Below, in pieces: positions 43,661 through 47,076 of a stretch of 47,076 bases of DNA. The notes beneath the pieces are model-generated. The model was given only the letters and a program-made list of their open reading frames with translations, was not told the origin of the DNA and made no database searches. The position numbers were made by a program, and so were the translations under genes. The DNA comes from Gemmatimonadetes bacterium bin94 (GTDB lineage: Bacteria > Gemmatimonadota > Gemmatimonadetes > Longimicrobiales > Gaopeijiaceae). Location: NCBI GenBank assembly GCA_002238865.1, contig MPNE01000032.1, positions 1-47,076 on the forward strand. Reading direction: 5' to 3'. Position 1 is the first letter of the stretch, and every line of letters starts with the position of its first letter.

Positions 43661-44209
43661 ATGTCGACCATGCTTTTCGGCGTTGCCGTCGTCATCCTTA
43701 TCGCGATGTTGGCGGGAGTGGTCTGGTCCGTAGCCGTGCCGGGCAGGCGAATCTGGCCGCCACCGGGTCGGCGTTCCTGGCAGTACGTCCTGACCTGGCT
43801 CGGCTTCTATGCAGTGTGCGGCATCAACGTGCTTCTGCTCCTCATGTACTGGAATTCCTGGGTCTTCCAGAGCCCGCTGCGGTTCATCGTCGGGATCCCG
43901 TTGGTGCTGCTCGGGGGCGTGCTGGCGATGTGGGGAGTGTACACGGCGGGTTGGACGAACTCGCTGGGGCTGAAGGGCGGGTTCGTGGAATCCGGGCCCT
44001 ATCGGTTTACGAGGAACCCGCAGTACGTGGGTGACGTCGTCTTGTTCGTCGGGGTGAGCGTGATCGCCAACTCGCTGCTGCTGTGGATCACCCATTTGCT
44101 GCTTGCCCTGGTGTTCCTGGTGGCGCCGCTGACCGAAGAGCCGTGGCTGGAGGAGCAGTACGGGGACGCGTACCGGGAGTATCGGAAGAGGGTGCCGCGG
44201 TTTCTCTGA
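43661..44209 (+). CDS. PEMT/ICMT-type integral membrane methyltransferase
   Basis: 182 residues with four to five membrane segments. The SAM-binding signature is GPYRFTRNPQYVGDVV, followed by the C-terminal EEPWLEEQYGDAYREYRKRVPRFL, both diagnostic of the phospholipid methyltransferase/isoprenylcysteine carboxyl methyltransferase superfamily. It methylates lipids or lipidated/isoprenoid substrates in the membrane; substrate unknown. The ATG at 43661 is chosen because the first membrane segment starts at once; GGGGGCGGG upstream is only a weak ribosome binding site. Convergent with the permease remnant, 24 bases away. Confidence 0.85.
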   Translation: MSTMLFGVAVVILIAMLAGVVWSVAVPGRRIWPPPGRRSWQYVLTWLGFYAVCGINVLLLLMYWNSWVFQSPLRFIVGIPLVLLGGVLAMWGVYTAGWTNSLGLKGGFVESGPYRFTRNPQYVGDVVLFVGVSVIANSLLLWITHLLLALVFLVAPLTEEPWLEEQYGDAYREYRKRVPRFL

Positions 44210-44233
44210 GATTGAGCAGCCCTGGTCAGAAGC

Positions 44234-45211
44234 CTAATCCCACCCCACCTGCCCGGTCCGCCCCACCGCATCCACCCGAATCGTCAGGATATCGATGTCG
44301 TGGTACTGCTGGTGGCGGATCGACGACGCGTAGTGCCGCAGCAGCCGCAACGGGGTCTCGGTCTCGACGGGGACGCTGGCGGCCGCCTCGCTGAGCATCG
44401 CCAGCTGATCCTCGATGTTGGTCGCGTCCGTCGTGGCGATGAACTCCAGATCGGCCGCCTTGCCGTCGCTGCGAGCGATGAGCATCAGGTTCCGCTCCTC
44501 ATCCGCCGTCTCTTCCGCCTCGCCGTGCGTCAGGATCTGCATCGTCTCTTCGCCCACCGCGCGCAGCCGCGTTTCCATCTCTTCGCCCCAGCGTTTGCGG
44601 GCGGCGAACTTCGACAGGAAGGCGTCGACCTCCGGCCACGTCTCGGCGGTCAGGCGGGTCTTGAGGCGTGATTGGCCCCCGCCGCCGATCTCTCCGAACA
44701 CCGTCAACAGGATCACGGTCAGGCCGCCGACGGTCATGCCGTTGCCGAGCAGCTCGCCCCACGCCCCCTGGAGGTACTCCGGGTAGATCCAGTCGAACTG
44801 GAAGGCGATGCCGAGCCAGAAGGCGACACCCACCACGAGGCCCTTGCGGTAGTCCAGTCCTTCCGAGAGCAGGATCTTCATCCCGAAGACGAAGATCAGG
44901 GCGACGAGAATCACGTAGTACGCCGCGACCACCGGCCCCGGGATCGCAACGATCAGCGTGACGAACTTGGGCAGGAACGCGAGGACGACGAAGACGGCGC
45001 CGACGCAGATCCCGATGCGGCGCGCCGCCACCCCGGTCAGTTCGGCGACGGCGATGCTCATGCCGTACGTCGTGTTCGGAACGGTGCCGGCCAGGCCGGA
45101 AAGAAGATTCCCGAGCCCGTCGGCGCCGATCGCACCCTGAATCGAGCGGAAGTCGACCGCGCGAGGCTTCCGCCACGATACACGTTGAATCGCGATGGCG
45201 TCTCCGAGCGT
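44234..45211 (-). pseudogene. NCS2 nucleobase permease, C-terminal part cut off by element insertion
   Basis: The frame carries about 325 residues of the C-terminal half of a xanthine/uracil permease: TLGDAIAIQRVSWRKPRAVDFRSIQGAIGADGLGNLLSGLAGTVPNTTYGMSIAVAELTGVAARR, several membrane segments, and a hydrophilic C-terminal domain (about 140 residues) found in a subgroup of these transporters. Family proteins have a further N-terminal half with around eight membrane segments; here homology ends abruptly at TLGD (45211) and an unrelated frame and then the integrase follow. The missing half may lie beyond the right edge of the window. No proper start remains. Confidence 0.8.
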
Positions 45212-45312
45212 GTCCAGCAAGCACCATGAAGTTTGTATCTTGTTGTGCTCGTTGGGGTTATGGATTCGGCGGGCGGGATTCCCGCTGTTTGATTCCCGCC
45301 GATTGCGAAATC

Positions 45313-46476
45313 TCAGGGGCGAGCCCTCGGGCGGCTTTCCAGAGCCGTCCTGAGCCGTCCCGCGTCGGGCCTCTGGTAGCACCTGAGCACCGTGTGGGCG
45401 TTCTTCCAGCCGCCAAGCTCGCAAAGCACCTTGAGCGGCAGTTCCATGAGGTCGCTGGCAAACTTGCGCCTCAGCGAGTGCCAACTCCGCCCCCGCTTCG
45501 GCTCCAGCCCCGCGAGGGTCTGCGCCCTGCACCACAGGCGGTAGGCCCATGCGCGGCCCATGCACCGGGAGGCATCCTCCGCGGCGGGCAGCACCGGAGC
45601 GTCGCCCGTTCCCGCGCCCAAGCTCCGTGCCTCCTCCAAAGCCGCGACCACCTCGTCGGTCACCGGCGTGCTGTGTTCGTAGCCGGTCTTCTCGTGCTCG
45701 GCCCTCCACCGGATGGTCCTGCCCTCAAGGTCGATGTCCGTCCACCGCAGTTGACGGATCGCCCCGATCCGGTGCCCCGTCTCGTGGGCGAGCACCAGCG
45801 CGACGTGGAATCGCCAATTGACCCGCCGGGAGACCCCGAGCAGCGCCCGGTACTCGTCGTCGGTGAGGACGACCCGGTTGGGGTTCTTCTCCGTGGGCTT
45901 CCTGAGGCCCTTCAGCGGATTCCTGTCGAGGAGCAGGCGGCCCCGGTCGTCCCTCGACCTTGCGGCCCAGTTGAGGACCGCGACCAGGAACGTCAGGTCG
46001 TGTTCGACCATCCGGTTGCCCACGGGCTTTCCACTGGGGCCGACCGTGCCCGCGCGGCGCTCCCGGATGAAGCGATCCCAGTCCCGCCGGGAAAGGGTTT
46101 CGGGCCTTCGGTCCCTGCCGAAGAAGTCGAGGAACATCGCCATCGCGGACCTGTCCCGCTGCCAAGACTTCACGCCCTTCGTGGGCGTCACCTCCTCGCC
46201 GTAGATTTCAAAAAGCGTTTCCAGAGTGAGCGGCTCGGGCTCGGTGTCCTTCTTGCCGTTCATCTTCGGCCCCGCGAAATCGGCGGCGGCCTCGTCGGCC
46301 TGCCGCTTCGCCCTCGCCCAGTCGCGGTGTCCAAGCGACCGGGTGAGCCTGCGCCCGTTCTCGCGCCACTCCATCTGGTACAAGCCGGTTTTCCGGTCGG
46401 GGAACACCCTCACCCGGTTCCGGCCCCACTCGCCGGCGCCGTAGGAGCGCCGACTTCGTTTCGTGCGTGCCATCAT
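45313..46476 (-). CDS. Phage-type tyrosine integrase
   Basis: 387 residues from the ATG at 46476 (AGAGGA five bases upstream; another ATG follows at once). An N-terminal basic arm-binding part (ARTKRSRRSYGAGEWGRNRVRVFPDRKTGLYQMEWRENG) and SAM-like core domain precede the catalytic domain: Arg in ETGHRIGAIRQLRW, Lys in EHEKTGYEHS, HSLRRKF, GGWKN and Tyr in LRCYQRPD. All five catalytic positions are present. It belongs to integrases of genomic islands or phages, not to the short invertase-like pair in this window. Its 3' end is about 100 bases from the broken permease, placing the attachment junction at roughly 45211-45312. Confidence 0.9.
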   Translation of the reverse strand: MMARTKRSRRSYGAGEWGRNRVRVFPDRKTGLYQMEWRENGRRLTRSLGHRDWARAKRQADEAAADFAGPKMNGKKDTEPEPLTLETLFEIYGEEVTPTKGVKSWQRDRSAMAMFLDFFGRDRRPETLSRRDWDRFIRERRAGTVGPSGKPVGNRMVEHDLTFLVAVLNWAARSRDDRGRLLLDRNPLKGLRKPTEKNPNRVVLTDDEYRALLGVSRRVNWRFHVALVLAHETGHRIGAIRQLRWTDIDLEGRTIRWRAEHEKTGYEHSTPVTDEVVAALEEARSLGAGTGDAPVLPAAEDASRCMGRAWAYRLWCRAQTLAGLEPKRGRSWHSLRRKFASDLMELPLKVLCELGGWKNAHTVLRCYQRPDAGRLRTALESRPRARP

Positions 46477-46487
46477 TCGATTCCTCT

Positions 46488-46549
46488 CGGTGATGGACCG
46501 CACGATCTGCGCGGAGGAAACTTCGCCGAGAGAAGCCGTCTCCGCCAGT
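46488..46549 (-). repeat. Dispersed 62-bp repeat, copy 2 (before the integrase)
   Basis: Reverse-complement partner of 13044-13105, about 70% identical without gaps. It ends 11 bases before the integrase start and contains GCGCAGATCGTGC and GTCCATCA unchanged. Confidence 0.5.
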
Positions 46550-46653
46550 GTCGCCCGGAAGGAGCTCCCCGGCCCGGAACCCTGTCGCCGGGGCCGTAGC
46601 GCGGGTGTCCGTCCGACGTTGGAGGTGGGCGGACACGAAAGCGTCCCTTCAGC

Positions 46654-46811
46654 GGACACGCCCATGATTCCGCATGTCGCGGCCCGCCTTTCGTTTGCGA
46701 CATGGCCGCAGACGCGGCCGTGGTGCGCGGGAGCTTGCGGGCGTGACAAGCGACCCCCCGCCTATGGCGCCTGGCGTGCCATGGGGGAGGATCGGCATGG
46801 ACACGCCCATG
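46654..46811 (+). repeat. Two 13-bp direct repeats
   Basis: GGACACGCCCATG occurs at 46654-46666 and 46799-46811, 145 bases apart and upstream of the integrase. Integrase arm-type sites would look like this; chance is unlikely at this distance but possible in GC-rich DNA. Confidence 0.35.
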
Positions 46812-46820
46812 CCATCCTCC
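46786..46820. other. Strong hairpin upstream of the integrase
   Basis: GGAGGATCGGCATGG pairs with CCATGCCATCCTCC around ACACGC, 14 pairs with one bulged base. No T-run follows on either strand. Confidence 0.5.
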
Positions 46821-47076
46821 GCGGGAGGTCGCTACGGGCCAGCGATCCTTTGCAGGAAGGCCATTGGGCACCCAGGACGACCGCGTCCCGGTCTTGGCCG
46901 CCGATGCCGGACAGCCCGACGGCCAAGTGGTCGGGCAACGGGTCCTCCAGCGCCTCCAAGCGGCGCTCGACACCCTTCCGGGACGGACTGTTGGCTGGGA
47001 GTGACCCCGCAGCGGCGGGGGGGATGGGGCTGTCCGGCTCCATCCCCCTTGGCGCCAATCGAGGTTTGCCCGAGAT

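Larger units (their letters stand above)
46477..47076. other. Region upstream of the integrase, no supported gene
   Basis: 600 bases to the window edge. Short ORFs on both strands have no recognisable family or start signals. It holds a repeat copy (46488-46549), two 13-bp direct repeats (46654-46666 and 46799-46811) and a strong hairpin (46786-46820), a build expected of an attachment/regulatory region of an integrated element. Confidence 0.5.

Noticed and set aside
44234-45709. One long ORF joining permease and integrase region
   Set aside because: The part upstream of 45211 is an out-of-frame shadow of the integrase gene; no permease homology there.
46762-47058. Minus-strand ORF at the right edge
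   Set aside because: It runs through the hairpin and direct repeats, with no recognisable domain; too weak to call.

Overview
The window is about 47 kb of GC-rich bacterial DNA. Several traits fit Gemmatimonadota, possibly a host- or sponge-associated lineage: two large TonB-dependent receptors with N-terminal carboxypeptidase-regulatory-like domains, many beta-propeller and FN3/PKD lipoproteins, a BlaI/BlaR1 pair, a DUF3500 protein, and plant-type LRR proteins with an LCxPxDxxxxxWL tail. This placement is inference from gene content; no marker gene was tested. One RNA gene is seen, tRNA-Val(TAC) at 13154-13228.

Layout. 1-3730: end of a secreted HExxH metalloprotease, a cysteine-rich GT9 glycosyltransferase, and a lower-GC protein kinase. 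3760-6422: BlaI-type repressor with a dyad on its own promoter, and a BlaR1-like M56 protease fused to a beta-propeller. 6516-12961: a small membrane protein, then a TonB receptor / beta-helix lipoprotein / small lipoprotein / PhoB-like regulator set with a Pho-box-like element upstream, suggesting a phosphate-stress uptake locus. 13044-25560: the tRNA, two surface/lipoprotein genes (one with an in-frame TGA before a conserved tail), a LuxR regulator, a trypsin lipoprotein, a K+ channel, a class-C serine hydrolase, a propeller lipoprotein and a second TonB receptor.

26079-34022 is the most unusual part. A tyrosine recombinase and the head of a lipoprotein gene (ribosome binding site, signal peptide, lipobox, first repeat) lie together on the minus strand between 17-bp inverted repeats at 26245-26261 and 27927-27943. 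The right repeat opens a plus-strand 1,473-codon body that has no signal peptide. Inversion would join head and body exactly in frame into a lipoprotein of about 1,598 residues. In the present orientation the head stops seven codons past the repeat, because the left flank carries a diverged, frameshifted copy of the same body. A trace of a second head is visible just inside the right repeat. This looks like a recombinase-carrying on/off, or formerly two-way, switch of a large surface lipoprotein. A left-handed beta-helix protein and an LRR protein follow the body.

34090-36343 holds a second LuxR regulator and a paralogue of the switch recombinase, without a recognisable invertible target. 36438-40777 has a DUF819 membrane protein, a tandem pair of zinc-ribbon membrane proteins, an inverted third fragment of that family, and a membrane-anchored LAS-like peptidase. 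40781-44209 has DUF3500, an M19 dipeptidase, a cupin and a PEMT/ICMT-type methyltransferase. 44234-46476 is an NCS2 permease cut off by a phage-type integrase, which probably marks one end of an integrated element continuing past the right edge.
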